A DNA stretch of 61,797 nucleotides. Origin: Clostridia bacterium (GTDB lineage Bacteria > Bacillota > Clostridia > Christensenellales > Borkfalkiaceae). Of the stretch, positions 22,501 through 30,299 are shown one piece after another. Where the stretch lies: contig JAGAKN010000011.1 of NCBI GenBank assembly GCA_017625565.1, forward strand, positions 1-61,797, read 5' to 3'. Position numbers and translations under genes: made by a program. The notes under the pieces are model-generated. The model had not been told where the DNA came from, searched no databases, and worked only from the letters and a program-made list of their open reading frames with translations. Within the stretch, counting starts at the first letter, position 1. Each line of letters opens with the position of its first letter.

Positions 22501-23616
22501 GGGTTTGATTGTAGCGTAGTCGATCGTTTGTCTGCAACGGATACCATGATCAAATTGATGGACGAAGGAAAAATCGACTATATCGTATATACGGGTAAGA
22601 CGGACATGGAATCCATCAACGACTTTATCCGTTTACACCATCACGCAATTTTACTCGGGATTACCGTATTGACGGCGCTCGACACGGCGAATGCGTTGGC
22701 GGATATTATCGCAAGCAAATTTACGGAAGACAATACCGAACTTGTCGATATCAATGCATTGCGTACGGAAAAATTAAAACTCCATTTCACGAAAATTCAA
22801 TCTTGTGGCAATGATTATATCGTATTCGACAACCGCGACGGGAAGATTACTTGCCCGGAATCGATTGCAGTGGACTACGTAATTCCGCATTACGGAATCG
22901 GTGGCGACGGTATAGCGTTGATTGAAAACTCCGACGTAGCAGACGCGAAGATGCGCGTATTCAACAAAAACGGCTCGGAAGCGCAAACAAGCGGTAATGC
23001 AATCCGTTGTATCGGGAAATATCTCTACGAGAAAGGGATTGTCAAGAAAACGGAAATGCAAATAGAAACGATAACGGGTATCAACGACGTAAAAGTGTAT
23101 TCGTTCAGCGGAAAGGTAAACTCCGCAAGCGTGACGCTTGGCAAAGCGAAGATTGCAGGAGCGCAAATTCCTTGCGTTTGGAAAGACGATCAAATCGTCA
23201 ACAAACCTGTCGTGATCGGCGGTAAACCGTATAATATTACGCTCGTGAACGTTGGGAATCCCCATTGTATCGTATATTGCGACAAAGTCGATACGGTAGA
23301 CGTGGAATCGATTGGACCAGAATTTGAGTATTGTGAGTATTTCCCGGAAGGAATCAATACGGAATTTATCCGAATTGTCAATAAAGTGACGATTAAGATG
23401 CGTGTGTGGGAACGCGGTAGCGGAGAAACTTGGGCATGCGGTACGGGCGCTTGCGCGGCGGTTGTGGCGGCGGTTCTCGGCGGATACTGCGAAAAGGAAA
23501 CCAATATCACGGTAAAACTCCGTGGCGGGGATTTGACGGTGAACTATCACGAAAACGGTACGGTTGAATTGATGGGTAGTGTAAAAACCGTTTATGAAGG
23601 AACGTTAGAAATTTAA
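19561..23616 (+). CDS. carB-dapF: Fusion of carbamoyl-phosphate synthase large subunit (CarB) and diaminopimelate epimerase (DapF)
   Basis: One uninterrupted 1351-residue frame. Residues 1-1070 are a full CarB: two ATP-grasp halves beginning [21 protein letters not shown] and [20 protein letters not shown] (about 553 on), an oligomerisation domain between them, and an MGS-like allosteric domain from about 935. Residues about 1072-1351 are DapF: [35 protein letters not shown] and [10 protein letters not shown]. The second active-site Cys (Cys1293) is present; the first is Ser1144 (AGC). There is no start codon or ribosome site at the junction. It would join pyrimidine/arginine precursor synthesis to meso-diaminopimelate supply for cell wall. 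Separate cleavage products cannot be excluded. Confidence 0.93.
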   Translation: [1351 protein letters not shown]

Positions 23617-23632
23617 AGAAAGGAGTGTTAAA

Positions 23633-24214
23633 ATGGACGTTTTTTACGAAGAAAGTTGTTCTCCGAAAAATTCCAAAAAGGAAATGCGTCGATATAAGAT
23701 TTTACACGTAATTTCCAGGATTTTCTTAGTAATTTCTTGTGCTTTTTTGATCTTGACGATTTTATATATTCCCTCGCCTATGGCGTTGTTTTTAGGGTTG
23801 CCGACGGTAATGCTTTTCTCCAGTTGGTTTATTTTACAAAAATGGAAATGTCGCTATAACGTTAGCTACGATTACGTATTTGTTTCAGGGGAATTGCGCA
23901 TCTCGAAAGTGTTCAATCTCTATCGTCGTCGTTTGTTGGTGCGCATTGATTGTCAGGATATGATCCAAATCGGCGACGTCGACAATCCGTCGTTTGAGCG
24001 TTTCCATGCTGGTCCGAAGACAAAAACAGTTTTTTGTACGACGAACGACGAGCCTGCGGAAGGAAAATTCTTTATGTACGTTTTGGCAAACGTCGGCGCC
24101 AAGAAGTTGTTCGTTTTGGAATGTCGCGAAAACTTGTTGATGAACATTTTGAAGTTCGCAAAGCGTAGTACGCTTGAAAGCGATTACGTAATGCAAGAGA
24201 GAAAACAAAAATAA
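23633..24214 (+). CDS. Hypothetical membrane protein (DUF6106-like)
   Basis: The 193-residue protein starts at ATG 23633, with AAAGGAGTG upstream. It opens MDVFYEESCSPKNSKKEMRR, has two adjacent hydrophobic helices at about 28-46 and 50-68, and then a cytoplasmic domain of about 120 residues that looks beta-rich. I associate this N-terminal pattern with a Clostridia family of small membrane proteins of unknown role, with modest confidence. It lies 16 bp after carB-dapF and 2 bp before the cysteine desulfurase, so it is part of the same operon. A link to carbamoyl phosphate or sulfur transfer is only positional. Confidence 0.55.
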   Translation: MDVFYEESCSPKNSKKEMRRYKILHVISRIFLVISCAFLILTILYIPSPMALFLGLPTVMLFSSWFILQKWKCRYNVSYDYVFVSGELRISKVFNLYRRRLLVRIDCQDMIQIGDVDNPSFERFHAGPKTKTVFCTTNDEPAEGKFFMYVLANVGAKKLFVLECRENLLMNILKFAKRSTLESDYVMQERKQK

Positions 24215-24216
24215 CG

Positions 24217-25347
24217 ATGATTTATTTGGATAATGCGGCGACCACGCAACCGAATATGGTTGCTTTGGAACACGCGCAAGACTATTTAACGACAAGATAT
24301 TATAATCCTTCCGCTTTGTATAGAGAAGGATACGAAGTTTCGGGCGAGCTTAAAAAAGCGCGCTCGGCTTTGCTTTCCAAAGTTGCGGATGAAACGCTGT
24401 TTGAATTGGTGTTTACGTCGGGCGGAACGGAAGCGGACAATCAAGCCGTTTTTGCATTTGCAAAACGGGGAAACGCCGTGACGACCGCTGGCGAGCATTC
24501 CGCAATATCGGCGGTGTTTGCGGAATTAAAAAATAGGGGCGTTGTCGAGCCAAGAATTGCGCCGTTAGAGCGCAACGGGCAGGTCGACGTAGAAAAATTG
24601 CTGGCGCTCATCGATGAAAAAACGAGTTTTGTATCCGTGATGCACGTGAATAACGAGCTCGGCTCGATTAACGACGTCAATACAATCGCTAAACTCGTCA
24701 AGCAAAAAAATCCGCGCGTAATTTTTCACAGCGACGGCGTACAAGCCTATGGGAAATTGCCGTTTAAGATTGCCAAAGAAATCGATTTGTATTCGATCAG
24801 CGCGCACAAATTAGGCGGTTTGAAAGGGATAGGCGGTTTAATCAAACGCAAAAGTTTGGCTCTTCCAGCGTATATCTTCGGCGGTGGACAGGAGCTGGGT
24901 AGGCGTAGCGGTACGGAAAACGTTTTCGGGATTCAACAATTTGCTTTTGCCGCAGAAGAAAAATTTTTAACTTTGAAAGCGGATTTCGAGCGAATTATGC
25001 GCTTACGAGAACGTTTATGGGACGGTTTGGATCAAACGATATTCCAGCGCTTGTCGCCGACGGATGGAACTCCGTATATTCTCAACGTTTCCGCGGTAGG
25101 TTTGCGCGGAGAAGTGCTCTTGCATATGGCAAACGATAAGGGATTGCTAATCGGTACGGGCTCGGCTTGTTCTTCGAATTCTAAAACGCGGTACAGCAAA
25201 GTGGTTTTGGCGTGCGGATACGACGAACGCGTTGCCGACGGCGTGTTGCGGTTGAGTTTTTCTCCGAAGAATACGGAAGAAGAAATTGACGAAGCAATAA
25301 AAATTTTAAACGAAATCGGACTCGATTTAAAAAATCGTATGAAATAA
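24217..25347 (+). CDS. Cysteine desulfurase (NifS/IscS family) serving ThiI
   Basis: The 376-residue protein is a class V aminotransferase fold. It has YLDNAATTQPN at the N-terminus, FTSGGTEADNQAVF, the PLP-lysine motif SISAHKLGG and the mobile-loop Cys in GTGSACSSNS. It removes sulfur from cysteine as a persulfide. The gene precedes thiI by 10 bp. This pairing (nifZ-thiI in Bacillus) supplies sulfur for 4-thiouridine at tRNA position 8, and sometimes for thiamine. ThiI here lacks its own rhodanese domain, which makes direct persulfide transfer from this enzyme likely. Confidence 0.9.
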   Translation: MIYLDNAATTQPNMVALEHAQDYLTTRYYNPSALYREGYEVSGELKKARSALLSKVADETLFELVFTSGGTEADNQAVFAFAKRGNAVTTAGEHSAISAVFAELKNRGVVEPRIAPLERNGQVDVEKLLALIDEKTSFVSVMHVNNELGSINDVNTIAKLVKQKNPRVIFHSDGVQAYGKLPFKIAKEIDLYSISAHKLGGLKGIGGLIKRKSLALPAYIFGGGQELGRRSGTENVFGIQQFAFAAEEKFLTLKADFERIMRLRERLWDGLDQTIFQRLSPTDGTPYILNVSAVGLRGEVLLHMANDKGLLIGTGSACSSNSKTRYSKVVLACGYDERVADGVLRLSFSPKNTEEEIDEAIKILNEIGLDLKNRMK

Positions 25348-25357
25348 AGGTGAAAAC

Positions 25358-26515
25358 GTGAAAAAAGTAATTATTATCCGCTATGCGGAAATTTTCTTAA
25401 AGAAAAAAAACCGTGGTTTTTTCGAGCGCGCCTTTGAAAATAACCTGCAACGCGCTTTGAAAGGGTATACTTACGAATTGATAAAACAAAGCGGTCGGTA
25501 TTTAATTGAGAATTTCGACGAATACGAAACGGAAGAAATGCTTGCAAAACTCCAAAAGGTGTTTGGCGCACATTCGTTTAGTGTAGCACAAGAAACGGCG
25601 TCAGATCTTGATTCCATTTTCGAAGCGGCAAAAAGCTACTGTCAGGAAAGCGGTACGTTCAAGGTGGATACGCATCGTGGGGATAAAAAATATCCGCTAA
25701 CTTCCATTGAAATTAGCCGAGAAATCGGCGCGAAAATTTTAGAGTACGCGAAAGGGAAACTGAAAGTGGACGTGCATAATCCGTCGTTTACCGTGCACGT
25801 AGATGTCCGAGATCACGGCAAAGCGCTTGTGTTTGGGGAGTTTATCGACGGCGCAAACGGCATGCCTGTCGGTACGGCAGGAAAGGGGATGCTCTTGCTT
25901 TCGGGGGGGATTGATAGCCCCGTAGCCGGATATATGATGGCAAAACGCGGTTTAAAAGTCGATTGTTTGCATTTCCACAGCTATCCGTACACGAATATGC
26001 AGGCAAAAGAAAAAGTAGTGGATTTGGCGAAAATTTTGTCCGAATACACTTGCGGAACAAAACTTTACGTGGTTAGCGTGACGCATATCCAAGAAGCCAT
26101 TCACGAAAAATGTAAAGCGGAATTGATGATTACCTTGCTTCGTCGGTTTATGTATCGTATTGCCGAACGGCAAGCGTTGCGAATCGGCTCGCAATGTTTA
26201 ATTACGGGCGAAAGTTTGGGGCAGGTAGCTAGCCAAACGATCGAAGGGATGACTTCCTCAAACTCCGTTGTAGAAAAGTTGCCCGTTTTGCGTCCGCTCG
26301 TTGGGTTTGATAAGAATGAAATTATCGAAAAATCGGTAAAGATGGGCGCGTATGAAACGTCGATTTTACCGTTTGAAGATTGTTGTACGGTGTTTTTACC
26401 CGAATTCCCCGCAATCCGACCCAAGCTTTCGGAAATTTTACGGGAAGAGAGTAAATTGGACGTAGAAGGATTGATCGCGGAGGCGTTTGCGTCTTTGGAA
26501 AAAATAGAGCTTTAA
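25358..26515 (+). CDS. thiI: tRNA 4-thiouridine synthetase ThiI
   Basis: GTG 25358 lies behind AAAGGTG; the product has 385 residues. It has an N-terminal ferredoxin-like domain (IIIRYAEIFLKKKNRGFFE), a THUMP domain (about 60-165; VDVHNPSFTVHVDVRDHGKA) and a PP-loop adenylation domain with LLLSGGIDSPVAGYMMAKRG from about 178. It adenylates U8 of tRNA and inserts sulfur. The protein ends without the C-terminal rhodanese domain of the E. coli enzyme, as is usual in Firmicutes. It is last in the operon and is followed by a convergent terminator. Confidence 0.93.
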   Translation: MKKVIIIRYAEIFLKKKNRGFFERAFENNLQRALKGYTYELIKQSGRYLIENFDEYETEEMLAKLQKVFGAHSFSVAQETASDLDSIFEAAKSYCQESGTFKVDTHRGDKKYPLTSIEISREIGAKILEYAKGKLKVDVHNPSFTVHVDVRDHGKALVFGEFIDGANGMPVGTAGKGMLLLSGGIDSPVAGYMMAKRGLKVDCLHFHSYPYTNMQAKEKVVDLAKILSEYTCGTKLYVVSVTHIQEAIHEKCKAELMITLLRRFMYRIAERQALRIGSQCLITGESLGQVASQTIEGMTSSNSVVEKLPVLRPLVGFDKNEIIEKSVKMGAYETSILPFEDCCTVFLPEFPAIRPKLSEILREESKLDVEGLIAEAFASLEKIEL

Positions 26516-26533
26516 AAAGTAAAAAGCATAGTC

Positions 26534-26561
26534 GAACGGCGTAGGTTTTCCTACGCCGTTC
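26534..26561. terminator. Bidirectional terminator between thiI and PBP1A
   Basis: GAACGGCGTAGG (26534-26545) and CCTACGCCGTTC (26550-26561) form a perfect 12-bp stem with loop TTTT between convergent genes. A T-run follows on the plus side and an AT-rich tract on the minus side. Confidence 0.85.
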
Positions 26562-26562
26562 T

Positions 26563-28800
26563 TTAATATTCCCACCATTCTTTTTGTAGAATTTCGTCGT
26601 CGTTAATGACGGGCTTTTTTCCAGATTTCGTTGTCACGGTCGGTAGGACGATTCCCTGTCCTTCCTTTCCGTTATAAATGGGAATAATCGTATAAATATA
26701 ATTTTTATTTTCAGCAAGATCGTTATCGGTAAACGACGGGAAATATTCTCCTTGATATAAAGTAGTATGCGTGGTATAATCATAGCGATCGATTTTATAC
26801 GTGTAGCATTTGGGAGAACTCTCGTTCAGTTGAATATTTACCGTGCCGTCTTGTAGTTTTAAAACTGGAGGCAAAATGCTTGGATTGCTGAAAGTATCGG
26901 ACTTTTTCGTTGGAATACAATCCGTTTTAAACAATTCAGAAAAACGGTATTCTTTCGGGGCGAGATCGTCGGCGAGGGATAAGGTATGCGTGTTATAATA
27001 CGCAGGCTTATCTAATGCAACAAACGCGACGTTTTTTGGGCGAATAAAATCGTCGATCTTCTCGTTTTTACTAGTATAATTGTTGTATAAATATTCGTTT
27101 ATACGAAAAAGTATACTGCAAGGCGTTCCGCCACCCGTATGCTCGATAAAGCGGTTGTCGGCGTTCCCAAACCAAACGGCGACACAATCTTTCGTCGTAT
27201 AGGAAAGTGCGTATGCATCGGTGTTTCCATTTTTCGTTCCGACCGTACCCGTTTTTGCGGCAATAGGGAAAGGCAATGAACGTAATTTTTTCGCTGTACC
27301 GTTTTTTGCGGTGCTTTTTAATACGTCAGTCATCAAATAAGCGGTTTCTTCGGAAAAAACGTTTTTTCGCTGTACTTCTCTTTGGAATACCGTTTTGCCG
27401 TTGATGCGGATTTTCGTGATAAAATATCCGTTTGCATATACGCCACCATTGGCAAACGTAGCGTACGCGCTCGTCAATTCCTGCAACGTAAACCCGTTTT
27501 GCATTCCGCCGAGCGCTAAAGCAAGCGTTTCGTCTTCGGGTGGAACTTGTAGGGACATACGCCGTAAATATTGCGTAGCTTTTTTTACACCGACGCTCTC
27601 CAAAACTTTCACGGCTGGGATGTTTAGGCTCTGTTCAACACATTCCCGCGCGCTAACGTAGCCGTGATAAACGCCGTTATAATTCTCTGGCGAATAGCCA
27701 CTATAATGGATTTTTTCATCCAAGATCGGCGTTGCAGGCGATAAAACGTTCTCTTCGAATGCTGGGGCGTAAACGAGTAGCGGTTTGATCAAAGAGCCTG
27801 GAAGCCTGGGAATATTCCCCACGCTCGAAGCGCAGGCTTTAAAGGCTAAGGTTTTCGTATCTAAAGAGAGTAAGCGTTTATCGCAGTTTGTTTGCGTAGA
27901 TGCGCAATTGTCCAAAACGGCTTGTAAGTTTTGGTCGAGTTGGGTGAAGATTTCGATTTTTCCGCCGACCTTAAACCCTTCTTTTTCGGATAAATCGGTC
28001 AATTCGTCGAAAACGAAATGCAAATATCCGATATTTTTTGAACCAAGGTTTGGGGTGATCGGCAAATCGGTTTGTTCCGCGTGTTGTTTTTCTTCTGCGG
28101 AAATACTCCCGTTGCGGAGCATTGCGCTCAGGACGCACGCTCGTCGTCTTTGGCAGTTTGTCGGGTTTTTGAAAGGGGAATAATTGTTGGGGGATTTTAT
28201 TAAGCCCGCCAACAAAGCGGATTCCGCTAAGGTAAGCGTTTCAGGGGATTTCCCAAAATAAAATTCCGTGGCGGAACGTATTCCGAAACAGTTGTGTCCG
28301 AAATAAATGGTGTTAAGATACTTTTCCAAGATTTCGTCTTTGGAATATTTTTTCTCTAACAATCTCGTCAACTTCCATTCCCGGAGTTTGCGCTTTAACG
28401 TTTTTTCTTGGGTAAGGTGGGTATTTTTGATGAGTTGTTGGGAGATGGTGGAAGCGCCTTCCTTGAACGATCTTGAACGGAAGTTGTTCCAAACTGCCTT
28501 TAAAATTCTGCGCGTGTCGAAACCATTATGTTGATAAAAACGTTTGTCTTCGGTGGCGATAAATGCGTTTTTCGTATGCTCGGGTAGTTCTTGAATGCGT
28601 ACGGTTTGTCCAAAAATTGCGGTTGTCGGTACGGGCGCGTTGTTTTCGTCGAAAACGGTAATCGTTTTATTGTCGAGCAATAGTTTAGCGGGATCTAACC
28701 GAACGTTTTTCGTCGTAGCGTAGTAATACCCGATTGCCACCAAAACGACTGCGATAAAAAGTAAAAAGGCGAGCCATAAAATTTTCTTAATCAGTTTCAT
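26563..28800 (-). CDS. Class A penicillin-binding protein (PBP1A-type transglycosylase/transpeptidase)
   Basis: The protein has 745 residues. A short cytoplasmic basic start and one membrane anchor (about 7-27) are followed by a glycosyltransferase 51 domain with ATEDKRFYQHNGFD and GASTISQQLIKN. The transpeptidase domain carries SLIK (active-site Ser in PGSLIKPLL), SLN (EQSLNIPAV) and KTG (AAKTGTVG). The C-terminal ~120 residues look like a fibronectin-III-type beta domain. It polymerises and cross-links peptidoglycan outside the membrane. It is transcribed leftwards, divergent from miaB. I saw no clear promoter in 28801-28885. Confidence 0.92.
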   Translation of the reverse strand: MKLIKKILWLAFLLFIAVVLVAIGYYYATTKNVRLDPAKLLLDNKTITVFDENNAPVPTTAIFGQTVRIQELPEHTKNAFIATEDKRFYQHNGFDTRRILKAVWNNFRSRSFKEGASTISQQLIKNTHLTQEKTLKRKLREWKLTRLLEKKYSKDEILEKYLNTIYFGHNCFGIRSATEFYFGKSPETLTLAESALLAGLIKSPNNYSPFKNPTNCQRRRACVLSAMLRNGSISAEEKQHAEQTDLPITPNLGSKNIGYLHFVFDELTDLSEKEGFKVGGKIEIFTQLDQNLQAVLDNCASTQTNCDKRLLSLDTKTLAFKACASSVGNIPRLPGSLIKPLLVYAPAFEENVLSPATPILDEKIHYSGYSPENYNGVYHGYVSARECVEQSLNIPAVKVLESVGVKKATQYLRRMSLQVPPEDETLALALGGMQNGFTLQELTSAYATFANGGVYANGYFITKIRINGKTVFQREVQRKNVFSEETAYLMTDVLKSTAKNGTAKKLRSLPFPIAAKTGTVGTKNGNTDAYALSYTTKDCVAVWFGNADNRFIEHTGGGTPCSILFRINEYLYNNYTSKNEKIDDFIRPKNVAFVALDKPAYYNTHTLSLADDLAPKEYRFSELFKTDCIPTKKSDTFSNPSILPPVLKLQDGTVNIQLNESSPKCYTYKIDRYDYTTHTTLYQGEYFPSFTDNDLAENKNYIYTIIPIYNGKEGQGIVLPTVTTKSGKKPVINDDEILQKEWWEY

Positions 28801-28885
28801 CGAAAACAGTATTTGTGGTTTTGCGCATTTATAACCGTTTCAAGGAAAAATTCCTTAAAAAACTCGAGTAAGCCTTTTTAAAGGC

Positions 28886-28914
28886 TTGATAAAAAACAAA
28901 AAAAATAGTATAAT
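28886..28914 (+). promoter_or_regulatory. Sigma-A promoter of the miaB-mutS-mutL-miaA operon
   Basis: TTGATA (28886-28891), 17-bp spacer, perfect TATAAT (28909-28914). This position rules out the longer open frame that starts at 28886 and argues for the TTG start at 28949. Confidence 0.85.
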
Positions 28915-28948
28915 AGAAAAAAGTATACCCAAAATGGGGGATTGTATC

Positions 28949-30265
28949 TTGGAAAAATATTATATCGTCACGTACGGCTGTCAAATGAACATTCACGAAT
29001 CGGAAAAGATCGCGGGGATTTTGCGCCGTATGGGATATGAAAGCGCAAAGGAGCTTTCCGAAGCGGATATTATCGTGTTCAACACTTGCTGTATCCGCGA
29101 GAACGCGGAAAACCATGCTTTTGGAAATATCGGCGCGTTAAAGAAACTAAAAAAACAAAAACCCGATTTATTGATTGTCGTCGGGGGCTGTATGACGCAA
29201 GAAAAAGGCAAAACGGAAATTTTGAAGAAGAAATTCCCGTTTATCGACGTCATGTTCGGGACGTTGAATTTGGAAGATTTGGAAACGCTTATTCGGCGCA
29301 AGAAAGCGCAAAAGAAAAAAGTAATCGAAATCCGAGAAAAGGAAGGCGAGATTGTCGAATTTACCGACGCTTACCGCACCAGCTATCCCAATGCTTGGGT
29401 GAATATCGTATACGGTTGCAATAATTTTTGTTCCTATTGTATCGTGCCGTACGTTCGCGGTAGAGAGCGTTCCCGTAATCCTGAAAATATCATTCGCGAA
29501 GTAAAAGAACTCGTAGCGCAAGGATATAAAGAAATCACGCTACTTGGTCAAAACGTCAATTCCTACGGCTCGGATGGAAAAACGGAGTGTACGTTTGCCC
29601 AACTCCTGGATGCGGTGGCATCGATTGACGGGGAGTTCCGTTTGCGGTTTATGACGAGCCATCCCAAGGATTTCAATGAAGACGTCGTAAAAGTAATGAA
29701 AAAGCATCCAAAGATTTGTCGGTTGGTGCATTTGCCTGTGCAATCGGGTTCGAATACGATACTATCGGCGATGAATAGACGATATACGCGAGAGAAGTAC
29801 CTGGAGGAAATTAAGATGTTGCGTTCGTATTTGCCCGAAGCGGAAGTGACGACGGATATCATCGTCGGATTTCCTGGGGAAACGGAAAAGGATTATTTGC
29901 AAACGGAAGCGCTTGTGAAAGAAGTGGACTTTGCATCGGCGTTCACGTTTGTGTATTCCCCTAGAGAAGGCACGAAAGCGGCGACGATGGACGGACAAAT
30001 ATCCGAAGACGTGCAAAAGGATCGTATCATGCGACTTGTGGAGCTTGTCAATGCGCAAACGCGTAAAAAATCCGAGAAATACGTTGGCAAGGAAATCGAA
30101 ATTTTGTGTGAAGACTACGACGAGAAAAAAGGTCTGTATATGGGCAGGGACGAATTTGGTCGCATGGGCTATTTCCCTTGCGAACACAATTGTATCGGGG
30201 AATTCGTTTGGGTAAAAATAACCAAGGCAAACGGAATTTCATTATTCGGCGAGATTTGTCGCTAA
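28949..30265 (+). CDS. miaB: tRNA-2-methylthio-N6-dimethylallyladenosine synthase MiaB
   Basis: TTG 28949 was chosen because GGGGGA lies 7 bp upstream and the promoter excludes the longer frame. ATG 28934 is the alternative. The product has 438 residues. The UPF0004 domain has Cys in YGCQMN (Cys11), in the NTCCIREN segment and in VVGGCM, binding the auxiliary 4Fe-4S cluster. The radical SAM domain has GCNNFCSYC (CxxxCxxC). A TRAM domain lies at the C-terminus. It adds the methylthio group to A37 of tRNAs already prenylated by MiaA, which is encoded three genes downstream. The operon thus brackets mismatch-repair genes with both A37 modification enzymes. Confidence 0.93.
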   Translation: MEKYYIVTYGCQMNIHESEKIAGILRRMGYESAKELSEADIIVFNTCCIRENAENHAFGNIGALKKLKKQKPDLLIVVGGCMTQEKGKTEILKKKFPFIDVMFGTLNLEDLETLIRRKKAQKKKVIEIREKEGEIVEFTDAYRTSYPNAWVNIVYGCNNFCSYCIVPYVRGRERSRNPENIIREVKELVAQGYKEITLLGQNVNSYGSDGKTECTFAQLLDAVASIDGEFRLRFMTSHPKDFNEDVVKVMKKHPKICRLVHLPVQSGSNTILSAMNRRYTREKYLEEIKMLRSYLPEAEVTTDIIVGFPGETEKDYLQTEALVKEVDFASAFTFVYSPREGTKAATMDGQISEDVQKDRIMRLVELVNAQTRKKSEKYVGKEIEILCEDYDEKKGLYMGRDEFGRMGYFPCEHNCIGEFVWVKITKANGISLFGEICR

Positions 30266-30299
30266 AGAAAGGTAAGGATAAAAAGGTAGGTAAACGTTT

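Noticed and set aside
28886..28948. Longer N-terminus for MiaB
   Set aside because: The extension begins inside the -35 box of a consensus promoter. The TTG at 28949 has a good ribosome site and fits family length.
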